From: Pantoea sp. AS-PWVM4 | GTDB lineage: Bacteria > Pseudomonadota > Gammaproteobacteria > Enterobacterales > Enterobacteriaceae | Length of the DNA: 64,000 nucleotides | Reading direction: 5' to 3' | NCBI RefSeq assembly: GCF_000468095.1 | Contig: NZ_ASZC01000002.1 | Span: forward strand, 62,001-126,000 | Part shown: positions 17,608-25,919 of the stretch, in pieces | Layout: each line of letters opens with the position of its first letter | Position numbering within the stretch: the first letter of the stretch is position 1 | Made by a program: the position numbers and the translations under genes | The notes under the pieces: generated by a model | What the model was told of the DNA's origin: nothing | Database searches by the model: none | Seen by the model: the letters and a program-made list of their open reading frames with translations, nothing else

Positions 17608-18711
17608 TCAGTCGCGCTGCTTCCCTTCCTCAATAAACTCTTCATCAATCTCTTCCACGTTGTCACGGTTATCGCGTCCGGAAAGCAGGTTCCAGCAGGC
17701 GATAAACAGCGCGGCAATTAACGGACCGATGACAAAGCCGTTGATACCGTAAACTTCCATGCCACCCAGCGTGGCAATCAGAATCAGATAGTCCGGCATT
17801 TTGGTGTCTTTACCCACCAGCAGCGGGCGCAGAATATTGTCCACCAGACCGACCACCACCACAAAGAAGCCAACAAGGAACAAGCCTTTCCACAGCGCGC
17901 CGGTAGCGAAGAAGAAAATGGCGGCGGGCACCCAAATGATCGCCGAACCAATTGCCGGAATGAGCGAGAGAAATGCCATTAACGCGCCCCACAGCAGGCT
18001 GCCATCGATATCAGTGATCCAGAATGCCAATCCACCCAATACCCCTTGTACCACGGCGACCACCACAGTGCCTTTCACCGTCGCGCGAGACACCGCCGCA
18101 AACTTCAACAGCAGATGGTGTTTGACATAGGTGGAGAGTGGCAGCGCCTCTAAAATCAGGCTTACCAGCCAGGCACCATCTTTCAGCAGGAAGAACAGCA
18201 GATACAACATCACACCAAAACCGACAGTAAAGGTGAAGGTGCCTTTACCGATGATGAACACGCTGCCCGCCATATACTGGCCGCCCTTCAGGGCAAAGCC
18301 GGAGAGTTTTTCCTGGATTTGCGTGGCATTGTTCAGATGATGTTCAGACAGATAATTACGTGCCCACGCTGGCAAATGTTGGAACAGGTCGGCAAAGACC
18401 GTCGGAAACTGCGATGAGTTGTTTTGCAGTTTGGTGTAGACGGTATTGAGCTCCACCACCAGCGATGAAGTGACGATAGCCAGCGGTGTGAAGACGATTA
18501 GGCAGATGATCAGCAATGTCACCAGCGAGGCCAGGCCATTACGATCCCCCATTTTTTGCCGTAACACGGATTTCAGTGGATGGAAAATCACCGCCAGAAT
18601 CGCTGCCCATAAAATGGCGGAGAAGTAAGGGGTGAGCACGTCAAAAAACGCCACCGTGACAATCGCCAGGATGACGATGAAAAAGCCGATATTCAAACCT
18701 TTAACTTGCAT
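17608..18711 (-). CDS. AI-2E family transporter (PerM/YdiK-like)
   Basis: A 367-residue polytopic inner-membrane protein of the AI-2 exporter superfamily: N-terminal helices (GFFIVILAIVTVAFFDVLTPYFSAILWAA), a periplasmic central part and conserved C-terminal segments GSLLWGALMAFLSLIPAIGS and NGFVIGPLIAALF. The tail is acidic and cytoplasmic (EEIDEEFIEEGKQRD). The family was named for TqsA, but members also include sodium/proton antiporters, so autoinducer export is not established. The ATG at 18711 follows a weak AGAG; a TTG one codon upstream is in frame. It seems monocistronic, convergent with the P-type ATPase. Confidence 0.85.
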   Translation of the reverse strand: MQVKGLNIGFFIVILAIVTVAFFDVLTPYFSAILWAAILAVIFHPLKSVLRQKMGDRNGLASLVTLLIICLIVFTPLAIVTSSLVVELNTVYTKLQNNSSQFPTVFADLFQHLPAWARNYLSEHHLNNATQIQEKLSGFALKGGQYMAGSVFIIGKGTFTFTVGFGVMLYLLFFLLKDGAWLVSLILEALPLSTYVKHHLLLKFAAVSRATVKGTVVVAVVQGVLGGLAFWITDIDGSLLWGALMAFLSLIPAIGSAIIWVPAAIFFFATGALWKGLFLVGFFVVVVGLVDNILRPLLVGKDTKMPDYLILIATLGGMEVYGINGFVIGPLIAALFIACWNLLSGRDNRDNVEEIDEEFIEEGKQRD

Positions 18712-18788
18712 CAATACGTCTCTTTAAAAAGGGGAACGCATGAACTATAGAAGGTCTGGTGATGAGCGTCACATATTCGGCAGAACAG

Positions 18789-18811
18789 CCGCGTGATTTA
18801 TCGCGCGATGT
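18789..18811. repeat. Degenerate copy of the intergenic palindrome
   Basis: CGCGTGATTTATCGCGCG keeps the core of the dispersed palindrome but lacks the outer CGTAGC arms. It lies upstream of the DUF1272 gene. Confidence 0.4.
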
Positions 18812-18913
18812 GGAATCTGTAGATGTCCTGATTTGTCCCTGTAGTGTCTGCCTGCGATCTGGTCATAAACGATTGCAGCAGCGATGATGGATTTTTTCGT
18901 ACAGGAGAACACC

Positions 18914-19144
18914 ATGCTGGAACTGCGTCCTAACTGTGAATGCTGCGATAAAGATTTGCCGCCGGAGTCAAGAGAAGCGCATATCTGCTCGTTTGAGTGC
19001 ACCTTCTGCATTGATTGCGTCACCGGGGTACTCGATGGACATTGCCCGAACTGTGGCGGAGAGCTGGTACGCCGTCCGATACGACCCGCAGCTAAGTTAC
19101 TGCGTTATCCGGCATCGACGACACGCCATCTGGCAACAAGGTAA
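18914..19144 (+). CDS. DUF1272 cysteine-rich (zinc-binding) protein
   Basis: A 76-residue protein that is almost entirely the DUF1272 domain. Cysteines at 8, 10, 11, 25, 29, 32, 35, 44 and 47 (NCECC, CSFECTFCIDC, CPNCGG) point to two zinc sites, followed by the conserved GGELVRRPIRPAAKLLRYPAS tail. The start at 18914 has CAGGAG six bases upstream; an earlier in-frame ATG has none. The family function is unknown. It stands alone in the same direction as the following long intergenic stretch. Confidence 0.9.
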   Translation: MLELRPNCECCDKDLPPESREAHICSFECTFCIDCVTGVLDGHCPNCGGELVRRPIRPAAKLLRYPASTTRHLATR

Positions 19145-19453
19145 ATACCAGTGATGAGGTATTCAACAGGTAATTATCCGTTCCGGTATACAGAAGTAAA
19201 AACAAAAGAAGTCTCCGCTCGCACTTCCCGGGCAGAATAATCTGATCGCATCAGTTATTTCTAATAACGCTAATATTGAATTCTGTATTAATCACGGTTT
19301 GGTATTAATTGGTTTTTTGTGGGATTTTACGGCTTTCGCCAGATGAAAATTATCCATGAAAGCTGTGTTTCGTTAAGAAATGCTGATAGTCAAGAGAGTG
19401 TTTTTTATTTACATGTTTGATTTTGATTGTTTTTTTATGCGGAGTGACCTGAT

Positions 19454-19534
19454 ATGTCTGATAATGTCGTGATAGCAAGAAATATCTTGTTGGCTACTCT
19501 GGTCAGAGCACAGACCTTATTTAAAAGTATTTAA
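19454..19534 (+). CDS. Possible 26-residue small protein
   Basis: An ATG preceded by GGAGTGA opens a 26-codon frame with a fairly hydrophobic, helix-like middle (VVIARNILLATLVRAQTLF). Nothing else supports it; it may lie in the leader of the transcript ending at 19757. Confidence 0.25.
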   Translation: MSDNVVIARNILLATLVRAQTLFKSI

Positions 19535-19619
19535 TTCTGTGCAGAGGATTATTTACCTCAGCATCTAACTCCTTACGTATTTTTCTGAAAAAAAGTCATT
19601 TTTAAAAGAATTTTTCATT

Positions 19620-19757
19620 TTGAAATGGTATTGTTTACCGGCAATGCTAGTGATGTGGCGTTGTGTGCTTCAGTTTTACCCTCGCTTTTGTAGGGTTACC
19701 CCTCTTTATGCAATAAATGGAAATTGATTCCTCCCGATCTTCGCGATCGGGTTTTTT
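19620..19757 (+). ncRNA. Candidate small RNA (boundaries approximate)
   Basis: A textbook intrinsic terminator (19733-19757) follows about 100 bp with no ORF, in the middle of a long gap. The preceding stretch has unpaired AU-rich and pyrimidine-rich parts (TTACCCCTCTTTATG), as in Hfq-dependent sRNAs. The 5' end is not defined; a weak TTGAAA near 19620 is the only promoter hint. I could not match it to an E. coli sRNA from memory. Confidence 0.4.
19733..19757 (+). terminator. Strong intrinsic terminator without an upstream gene
   Basis: CCCGATC, loop TTCGC, GATCGGG, then TTTTTT. The T tract is on the right, so it ends a plus-strand transcript; the nearest plus-strand stop codon of a firm gene is 590 bp upstream. 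Confidence 0.85.
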
Positions 19758-19962
19758 CCATGGATTACTCTCTCCGTAGAATGCTGCATTTTCGGTCCAT
19801 TTAATGTCACGCCTGACACAAACGTTAAGAAAGCGATAATTCGAGGTAATATATTGTAAGTCGGTAGTTTTTTAGGAGTTTTGGAAATGCGCTTTTGCCT
19901 CCATATCATTAATAGTATCGCTTAACGGCGCTATCACTGCCGTTATCCCTGGAGGTAACACC

Positions 19963-20451
19963 ATGAAAAAAACAACATTGACTTTAGTCGCTTCGCTTAT
20001 TGCATGCAGCACATTGATTTCCAGCGTTTCCTGGGCTGACGGCCCCGGTGACCAGCGTTGGCAGCAACACGGTGGTAACCAACATCAGGACCACGGTAAT
20101 GGTCCGGATCGTGGTGGTAATCGTGGCCCTGACCACGGCAACAACCGTGGCCCTGATCGCGGCGCAGATCGTGGTCCTGGCCGTGGCAATGATCATTATG
20201 CTGGACGTCCGATGCCGCAAGGCCATCACGGTGGTGATCGCTTCGCCTGGAACGGCCATGATTTCCGTCGTGGTTACCCGGCGCCGCCGGAATTCCGTGG
20301 CCCGCATTATCGTGTCGATGACTGGCGTGGACACGGCCTGTATGCACCGCCACGCGGTGAATATTGGTCGTATATCGACGGTAACTACGTCCTTGTAGCC
20401 GCCGCCACCGGTATCATCACCGCAATTCTGCTGAATAACGCCTTCAACTAA
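19963..20451 (+). CDS. RcnB-family periplasmic protein with Gly/Arg/His-rich repeats
   Basis: A 162-residue exported protein. Signal peptide residues 1-25 end in SVSWA before DGPGDQ. Residues about 26-95 are low-complexity, built from imperfect octapeptides of the type RGPDHGNN, RGPDRGAD, RGPGRGND, rich in His, Asp and Gly. The C-terminal part (RGPHYRVDDWRGHGLYAPPRGEYWSYIDGNYVLVAAATGIITAILL) is the RcnB domain. E. coli RcnB is a periplasmic factor in nickel/cobalt homeostasis, and the His/Asp repeats could bind metal, though that is inference. The gene has GGAGG before its ATG and ends at a good terminator. Confidence 0.88.
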   Translation: MKKTTLTLVASLIACSTLISSVSWADGPGDQRWQQHGGNQHQDHGNGPDRGGNRGPDHGNNRGPDRGADRGPGRGNDHYAGRPMPQGHHGGDRFAWNGHDFRRGYPAPPEFRGPHYRVDDWRGHGLYAPPRGEYWSYIDGNYVLVAAATGIITAILLNNAFN

Positions 20452-20458
20452 TCCTGCC

Positions 20459-20486
20459 GACGGATGGCCATTGCCATCCGTCTTTT
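20459..20486 (+). terminator. Terminator after the RcnB-like gene
   Basis: A perfect 10-bp stem GACGGATGGC / GCCATCCGTC with loop CATT, followed by TTTT. Confidence 0.85.
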
Positions 20487-20559
20487 CGCTGTTTTCTCCT
20501 CCCCGCCAGGTTATCCTCTATAGCGATCTGTTTTCCTTTCAATGCGCTAAGGAGTCATG

Positions 20560-21387
20560 ATGGCCGTGGTAAAAATGGTGGCGGTAGATATGGACGGCAC
20601 CTTTCTCGACGACAAAAAACAGTACAATCGCGCACGTTTTCACGCCTGTTACACCCAACTGAAACAACGTGGCATCAAATTCGTGGTCGCCAGCGGCAAC
20701 CAATATTATCAGCTCAAATCCTTCTTCCCTGAGATCGCCTGCGAGATCGCCTTTGTGGCGGAGAATGGCGCGTGGATTATTGACCGGGATGAGGAGTTGT
20801 TCTGTGGGGCGTTTTCGCGTGATGACGTTCATGCGGTGATGGATACGCTACAGCGTGGTCACTATCCCGATCTGAAGTATTTGATTGCCGGTCGTAACAG
20901 TGCTTACTACTTCACCGATGCCGATGAGTCATGGCTGACGAAAATGCGGCACTATTGTCATCGCCTGAAGGCTATCGATAGCCTGAGTGATACCGGTGAC
21001 GATAAGTTGTTTAAATTTGCGCTCAATCTCTCCGACGACTATGTGTCGATTTTAATGGCTGATATTGAACGCTTACATCATGGTGCCGCAGCGGCGACGT
21101 CCAGCGGGCATGGGTCGGTTGATTTGATTGTGCCGGGTCTGCATAAGGCCAACGGATTACGCCTGTTGCAGACGCGTTGGGGCATTGCCGATGAGGAAGT
21201 GATGGCGTTTGGCGATGGTGGCAACGACCTCGAAATGTTGGTGCAATCTGGTTTCAGCTTTGCCATGCAGAATGCGCCGCAGCGTGTGAAGCTGGCGGCA
21301 CGTTATCAGGCACCGTCCAATAATGACGAGGGCGTGTTGCAGGTCATTGAGCAGATGCTGGCAGGGCAGGGGCCATTCCACGCCTGA
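20560..21387 (+). CDS. supH: SupH-like (YbiV) HAD-IIB sugar phosphatase
   Basis: A 275-residue cytoplasmic Cof-type HAD phosphatase. Motif I is DMDGTFLDD near the N-terminus, with the two catalytic aspartates; VVASGNQYYQL is motif II; and AFGDGGNDLEML is the motif IV magnesium-binding part. It is very close in pattern to E. coli YbiV/SupH (FVVASGNQYYQLxSFFPE, GLHKANG), which acts on sugar phosphates such as erythrose-4-phosphate and fructose-1-phosphate. Two adjacent ATGs exist; the second (20560) is better spaced from AAGGAG. Single gene, ending at a palindromic repeat. Confidence 0.9.
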   Translation: MAVVKMVAVDMDGTFLDDKKQYNRARFHACYTQLKQRGIKFVVASGNQYYQLKSFFPEIACEIAFVAENGAWIIDRDEELFCGAFSRDDVHAVMDTLQRGHYPDLKYLIAGRNSAYYFTDADESWLTKMRHYCHRLKAIDSLSDTGDDKLFKFALNLSDDYVSILMADIERLHHGAAAATSSGHGSVDLIVPGLHKANGLRLLQTRWGIADEEVMAFGDGGNDLEMLVQSGFSFAMQNAPQRVKLAARYQAPSNNDEGVLQVIEQMLAGQGPFHA

Positions 21388-21401
21388 ACGCATATCCGGG
21401 A

Positions 21402-21431
21402 CGAAACGGCGCGATAAATCGCGCCGTAACG
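21402..21431. repeat. Intergenic palindromic repeat, single form
   Basis: ACGGCGCGATAAATCGCGCCGT is a palindrome apart from its centre (21406-21427), with CG..A flanks, between the convergent supH and iron-ADH genes. Same family as the copies at 9352, 34213, 48972 and 59706. Confidence 0.8.
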
Positions 21432-21433
21432 GA

Positions 21434-22597
21434 TCATGCAATCTGCCAGGCTGCCGCGATCATGTCAGTCAACGTCTCTTTGGTGTAGCTGACCCAGCCG
21501 TTTTTACTGTTGGCTCGCGCCACAATCCACTCAACTTCCGTCGCTGTCAACGTTGGGCCGCCCTGCCAGAACGGCATGATGGCGTGCTGTTGCAGCCAGG
21601 CTTTTAACGCCAGTGCCGGTGGTGCCGGATCATCCGGCAGCAGTTGTTGCGCCAGTTGCGCCATCAGTTGCTGCTGCTCGGGATGTTCGCTTTCGGCCAG
21701 CACATCGAGGAACGGAAACAGCAGACGTCCACAGACTTCGCCATGATGGAAAGGCTTAATCGCCCCCAGCTCCCCGGCGATACCGTGAATCACCCCCAAT
21801 CCGGCGCTACTCAGGCAGACGCCGCCCAGCCATGACGCCATCATCATCGCTTCGCGGGCATTATCACCTGTCTGATCGGTGCGATTCAGTGCGGGCCAGG
21901 CTTGAAAGAATAAGCGCAAGCCGCTTAATGCCATCTGCTGGCTGAACAGATTACCTTTGCGCGATAAATAGGCTTCAAACAGATGGGTAAAAGCGTCAAT
22001 GGCGCAGGTGGCCAGGACAGGGTCTGGCGTCCCTTTGAGTAGATCGGGATCGAGAATTGCCACCTGCGGCACAAACACCGGGTGGCGCAGTGAGGCTTTC
22101 ACCTGGATATGTTGTTGGTCAGTCACTACCGCGTTTTGTGTCGCTTCGCTGCCGGTGCCAGCCGTGGTCGGAACTGCAATCAGCGGCAATGTGGCAGGCT
22201 GTACCGGCGTATCACCCACTTTCTCCAGATAGCGCGCGGTGGGTAGCGGATGTTGCATCATGGCGCTGAAGGCTTTGGCTGCGTCCAGCACGCTGCCGCC
22301 ACCGATCGCCACCACACGATCAACATGGCCGCGCCAGCGATTGACCCAGCCATCAATTTCATCTGGCGAAGCCTCATGGCTGACGATCTCATAGCCGAGG
22401 ATGTTCTCGTTGAGCGCTGCCCCGAGGCGCGCCCAGGTAGGGCCGTTCAGAAACGAGCGACCACAGAACAACAACGTCGGCTGCGGATTGGCGGCCAGCA
22501 ACGGCACCAGCCGATCAATACTGCCTCGGGCAAACAGGGTTTGTTGATTACTGTACAGCTCGATCAGATTCTCACTCACCTGCACATCCTTTTTCAT
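21434..22597 (-). CDS. Iron-containing alcohol dehydrogenase family protein
   Basis: A 387-residue group III (metal-dependent) dehydrogenase, the usual family length. The nucleotide-binding GGGSVLDAAKAF and PLIAVPTTAGTGSEATQNAVVTD are conserved. Metal ligands follow the Asp-His-His-His pattern in AIDAFTHLFEAYLS, GLGVIHGIAGELG and KPFHHGEVCG. It reduces or oxidises an alcohol or aldehyde with NAD(P); the substrate is unknown. The start is less sure than for other genes: ATG at 22597 gives the right length but has only a weak, distant AAGG. The open frame continues to 22702 with a GTG. It is divergent from gntT and does not resemble the glycerol or lactaldehyde enzymes strongly enough to name. 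Confidence 0.88.
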   Translation of the reverse strand: MKKDVQVSENLIELYSNQQTLFARGSIDRLVPLLAANPQPTLLFCGRSFLNGPTWARLGAALNENILGYEIVSHEASPDEIDGWVNRWRGHVDRVVAIGGGSVLDAAKAFSAMMQHPLPTARYLEKVGDTPVQPATLPLIAVPTTAGTGSEATQNAVVTDQQHIQVKASLRHPVFVPQVAILDPDLLKGTPDPVLATCAIDAFTHLFEAYLSRKGNLFSQQMALSGLRLFFQAWPALNRTDQTGDNAREAMMMASWLGGVCLSSAGLGVIHGIAGELGAIKPFHHGEVCGRLLFPFLDVLAESEHPEQQQLMAQLAQQLLPDDPAPPALALKAWLQQHAIMPFWQGGPTLTATEVEWIVARANSKNGWVSYTKETLTDMIAAAWQIA

Positions 22598-22728
22598 GGG
22601 CGGAAAGACCTTAGTGTAACCAAAACCCTTCCTGCTGCCGGGGCAAACATTCTGATAACCAGTGGGTAAAAAGTTGATCACCTTCTCAAATCCGAAATTC
22701 ACCCGGCGCAGCAGGTGATTTCTTCATC

Positions 22729-22758
22729 GTGTTACCCTTAACATGATACCGGTAACAA
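22729..22758. promoter_or_regulatory. Tandem GntR-type operators upstream of gntT
   Basis: TGTTACCCTTAACAT (22730-22744) and ATGATACCGGTAACAA (22743-22758) both match the known GntR operator shape ATGTTACC..GTAACAT and abut head to tail. In E. coli, GntR represses gntT through such sites and gluconate releases it. Position about 110-140 bp before the gntT start. Confidence 0.7.
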
Positions 22759-22868
22759 TATGCGACGCTATGTAACAACATATCAAACGCTGCTTTATCC
22801 ATCGTCCTCAGGACTTATCACAACAAACCGCTGCCGGTGAAAGATCTGGCAAAAAGTGGAGAAAAATT

Positions 22869-24185
22869 ATGCCATTACTCTACGTGGCTATCGGGGTGGC
22901 GTTATTGCTGCTGCTGATGATTCGTTTCAAACTGAATGGGTTTATTGCGCTGATTCTGGTGGCGTTGGCCGTCGGTATGATGCAGGGCATGCCGGTCAAC
23001 AAAGTGATTGGATCGATCAAAACGGGTGTCGGCGGCACGCTGGGTAGTCTGGCGCTGATCATGGGTTTTGGTGCCATGCTGGGCAAACTGTTGGCTGACT
23101 GTGGCGGGGCGCAGCGCATTGCGACCACGCTGATCGCTAAATTTGGTCAAAAACATATTCAGTGGGCGCTGGTACTGACCGGTTTTACCGTCGGTTTCGC
23201 CCTGTTCTATGAAGTGGGCTTTGTGCTGATGCTGCCGCTGGTGTTCAGCATCGCGGCCTCAGCGCGCGTTCCATTGTTGTTTGTCGGTGTGCCGATGGCG
23301 GCTGCGCTGTCTGTCACCCACGGTTTCCTGCCGCCGCATCCGGGGCCAACCGCCATTGCCACCCTGTTCAATGCTGACATGGGTAAAACGTTGTTGTTCG
23401 GTACCCTGCTGGGCATTCCTACCGTCATTCTGGCGGGACCGGTGTATGCACGTTTCCTCAAAGGCATTGATAAACCCATTCCGGAAGGACTGTGGAACCC
23501 GAAAACCTTCAGCGAAGCAGAAATGCCGGGTTTTGGTGTCAGCGTTGCGACGGCTCTGGTACCGGTGATCCTGATGGCTCTGCGTGCGGTGGCGGAGATG
23601 GTACTGCCGAAAGGCCATGTGGTGCTGCCTTACGCAGAGTTCTTTGGTGATCCGATCATGGCAACGCTGATTGCGGTGTTGATTGCGATCTTCACTTTTG
23701 GCCTGAACCGCGGACGTAGCATGGATGAGGTGATGGGCACGCTGAGTGACTCGATCAAAATCATCGCGATGATGCTGCTGATTATTGGCGGTGGCGGGGC
23801 ATTTAAGCAGGTGCTGGTGGACAGCGGCGTGGATAAATACATCGCCAGCATGATGCATGAAACCAATGTCTCTCCGATCTTTATGGCGTGGTCCATTGCG
23901 GCTGTCCTGCGTATTGCGCTGGGTTCTGCCACCGTGGCGGCGATTACGGCAGGCGGCATTGTGGCTCCGCTGATTGTCACCTCCGGTGCAAGCCCGGAAC
24001 TGATGGTGATTGCCGTTGGCTCGGGCAGCGTGATTTTCTCCCACGTCAACGATCCGGGATTCTGGTTGTTCAAAGAGTATTTCAACCTGACTATCGGTGA
24101 GACCATCCGATCCTGGTCAGTGCTGGAGACCATCATTTCGGTCTGCGGTCTGGTGGGTTGTTTGCTGCTGTCGATGGTGATTTGA
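22869..24185 (+). CDS. gntT: GntT high-affinity gluconate:H+ symporter
   Basis: A 438-residue inner-membrane gluconate permease of the GntP family, exactly the length of E. coli GntT and nearly collinear with it. Examples are MIRFKLNGFIALILVALAVG, ALSVTHGFLPPHPGPTAIAT, IIGGGGAFKQVLVDSGVDKY and the C-terminal SVCGLVGCLLLSMVI. It brings gluconate into the cell for the Entner-Doudoroff and pentose phosphate routes. The ATG has GGAG seven bases upstream. No gluconokinase gene is next to it, as in E. coli, where gntT is also separate. Control is probably by GntR through the tandem operators upstream. Confidence 0.95.
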   Translation: MPLLYVAIGVALLLLLMIRFKLNGFIALILVALAVGMMQGMPVNKVIGSIKTGVGGTLGSLALIMGFGAMLGKLLADCGGAQRIATTLIAKFGQKHIQWALVLTGFTVGFALFYEVGFVLMLPLVFSIAASARVPLLFVGVPMAAALSVTHGFLPPHPGPTAIATLFNADMGKTLLFGTLLGIPTVILAGPVYARFLKGIDKPIPEGLWNPKTFSEAEMPGFGVSVATALVPVILMALRAVAEMVLPKGHVVLPYAEFFGDPIMATLIAVLIAIFTFGLNRGRSMDEVMGTLSDSIKIIAMMLLIIGGGGAFKQVLVDSGVDKYIASMMHETNVSPIFMAWSIAAVLRIALGSATVAAITAGGIVAPLIVTSGASPELMVIAVGSGSVIFSHVNDPGFWLFKEYFNLTIGETIRSWSVLETIISVCGLVGCLLLSMVI

Positions 24186-24192
24186 TGTGGAA

Positions 24193-24217
24193 ACGCTGAG
24201 GCGTTAAGCCTCAGCGT
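24193..24217. terminator. Bidirectional terminator between gntT and hcxB
   Basis: ACGCTGAGGC / GCCTCAGCGT with a GTTAA loop in the convergent gap; the minus strand continues with TTTCC. Confidence 0.65.
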
Positions 24218-24225
24218 GGGGCGGC

Positions 24226-25308
24226 CTACTGCGCCAGGGCGCGGAACGCCGCCAACTCTTCTTCAGGCATACCTGCCTGCAATGCCGCCTGGCAAATTTT
24301 TTCCCAACTGTTGCTGTCGAGCGGAATGCCGTCGCGCTCGCGTTCCAGACGATTACTCTCTTCCCATTCGCCCGGCACCATAATCGGTGCATCGCCACTT
24401 TGTGGTGAGCGTTTCACCCAATTGAGGAAAGCCTCCGCTTCCTGCTGCATCGCCGGGGCATCGAAGGCTTCCGGGTTGACGATGATGGTGGTCATGCAGT
24501 TGAAGATGGCGTCATGACAGGTCACCAGCGTCTCTTCATGGGTGGTGCGGCCACCAGAGAGCGCACCGCCGAGGATTTCACACATGGTCGCCAGCGCATA
24601 GCCTTTATGCAGGCCAAATGGCAGCAGTGAACCATACGGCTCCTGATGCATCACGCCCGGTTCGGTGGTGGCTTTGCCCTGATGATCGATGAGATAGCCT
24701 GCGGCTACCTGCTGCTCTTTGTTCCAGGCGACACGGGTTTTACCGAAGGCAATGCCACTGGTGGCGAAATCCAACAGCAACGGTTTGCCATTGCTTCGTG
24801 GGAACACGGCGCAGAACGGATTGGTACCGAAACGGCGGTCGCTGCCGTTGAATGGCGCCACCATCGGGTCGCCCGCAACGTTGACGAAGTGAAAAGAGAC
24901 AAACCCGGCAGCCGCACACTGTTCCGCCCAGTGACCAATACGTCCGATATGGTGTGAGTCATGCAGGCCCACAGCAGCGATACCAAATTTACTGGCGCGT
25001 TCAATCCCCAATTGCATCGCTTCCCATGCGGCAACCTGACCAAAGCCGTTATGGCCGCTCAAGGTAATGACCGCGCCAACATCCTTTTCGATAGTGGTGT
25101 GCTGGTTAAGTTGTAAAAAGCCCTGCGAGAGCGAAACCATATAACTGGGAATCATGCCTACGCCATGCGAATCGTGGCCGGCCAGATTTGCAGCGACCAG
25201 ATGATCGGCCACCAGTCGTGCTTCGTCGGCGCTGCTGCCAGCATGCAACCAGATAGCCTGCACAAACTGATGAAGAGGGGAAGACGGAATACGATGAAGG
25301 GCACTCAC
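24226..25308 (-). CDS. hcxB: Hydroxycarboxylate dehydrogenase B (YbiC-like, malate/L-lactate dehydrogenase family)
   Basis: A 361-residue NAD(P)-dependent 2-hydroxyacid dehydrogenase of the Ldh2/MDH family, equal in length to E. coli YbiC/HcxB and clearly similar: LVADHLVAANLAGHDSHGVGMIPSY, GLHDSHHIGRIGHWAEQCAAAGFVSFHFVNV, RRFGTNPFC, ATSGIAFGKTRVAW and ALATMCEILGGALSGG. The family interconverts 2-hydroxy and 2-oxo acids. The start is taken as GTG at 25308, because AAGGAG lies nine bases upstream and the N-terminus then aligns residue for residue with E. coli; the frame is open to 25431. It is convergent with gntT and downstream of a small unknown gene. Confidence 0.92.
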   Translation of the reverse strand: MSALHRIPSSPLHQFVQAIWLHAGSSADEARLVADHLVAANLAGHDSHGVGMIPSYMVSLSQGFLQLNQHTTIEKDVGAVITLSGHNGFGQVAAWEAMQLGIERASKFGIAAVGLHDSHHIGRIGHWAEQCAAAGFVSFHFVNVAGDPMVAPFNGSDRRFGTNPFCAVFPRSNGKPLLLDFATSGIAFGKTRVAWNKEQQVAAGYLIDHQGKATTEPGVMHQEPYGSLLPFGLHKGYALATMCEILGGALSGGRTTHEETLVTCHDAIFNCMTTIIVNPEAFDAPAMQQEAEAFLNWVKRSPQSGDAPIMVPGEWEESNRLERERDGIPLDSNSWEKICQAALQAGMPEEELAAFRALAQ

Positions 25309-25384
25309 GCGGTTGATCTCCTTGAAAAATGGAGACTCCATCCTGCGACGATTGCGTAATAACGGCAAGTGAGGATTATGCAAA

Positions 25385-25408
25385 GCAAAGGGCCACAAAC
25401 CGTGGCCC
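25385..25408 (-). terminator. Terminator after the 81-residue unknown gene
   Basis: GGGCCAC / GTGGCCC stem with a 5-base loop, followed on the minus strand by TTTGCTTTG, seven bases after the stop codon at 25415. Confidence 0.65.
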
Positions 25409-25414
25409 AAAAAC

Positions 25415-25660
25415 TCAGTGCGGTTGTTCAAATCCCGCTTTTACCATTTGATCTCGCAGCGCGCGAGTAATCTCACGGTTACCACCGGTGACAGGATAAA
25501 TGACATTGTTGACGACATCGTCAAGATAATGCTCTTTAAACTCCTGCATGGTGAGCTGCGTGCCACCTTCATCGTTTATGGCAATGCTGCCACTGATATG
25601 ATTGCCATAGTCCTTTGCCTTAAGGCTATAACGTCCCATGCTGGTATTTATCGTGCTCAT
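25415..25660 (-). CDS. Conserved-looking 81-residue protein, unknown function
   Basis: A small soluble acidic-to-neutral protein with no signal or membrane segment. Its ATG is five bases after a strong AAGGAGA, and a hairpin terminator follows the stop, so it looks like a real single-gene unit. The middle (LTMQEFKEHYLDDVVNNVIYP) is predicted helical by its pattern, and the N-terminal half (GRYSLKAKDYGNHISGSIAIND) looks beta-like. I do not recognise a family. The neighbours hcxB and yohP are unrelated and give no functional hint. Confidence 0.65.
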   Translation of the reverse strand: MSTINTSMGRYSLKAKDYGNHISGSIAINDEGGTQLTMQEFKEHYLDDVVNNVIYPVTGGNREITRALRDQMVKAGFEQPH

Positions 25661-25870
25661 AGAATCTCCTTGTTACTTAGGCAGTGATAACAATTGAGGC
25701 CTGCTACAGGCGCTGTAAGTTTAGACAGTGCTGAGGCGGAGAACGAAGCGGCAAACTTAAGAAAAATCTTCAGCTGCGATCCCGGTCGCAGAAATAATCT
25801 TCAGGTAAACGAAACGACAGCAAGATGGCGTGACAGGCATCGCACCTGGCAGCAAGGGTAGAATTTTCGT

Positions 25871-25877
25871 CTATACT
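25871..25877 (+). promoter_or_regulatory. Putative sigma-S-type -10 element of yohP
   Basis: CTATACT, 43 bases before the yohP ATG, fits the extended -10 favoured by RpoS (CTATACT). No good -35 is visible, also usual for RpoS promoters. Confidence 0.5.
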
Positions 25878-25919
25878 GGAGTGAGCAGGCGCTATTTATG
25901 ACGTAACAAGGAGCTGAAA

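Larger units (their letters stand above)
19145..19962. other. 818-bp AT-rich stretch without a recognised gene
   Basis: This is the longest non-coding gap in the window. It contains a candidate 26-codon ORF at 19454 and a strong rightward terminator at 19733 that no annotated gene uses, so an untranslated transcript probably runs through its right part. The rest is AT-rich, with poly-A/T tracts around 19560-19625. Confidence 0.6.
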
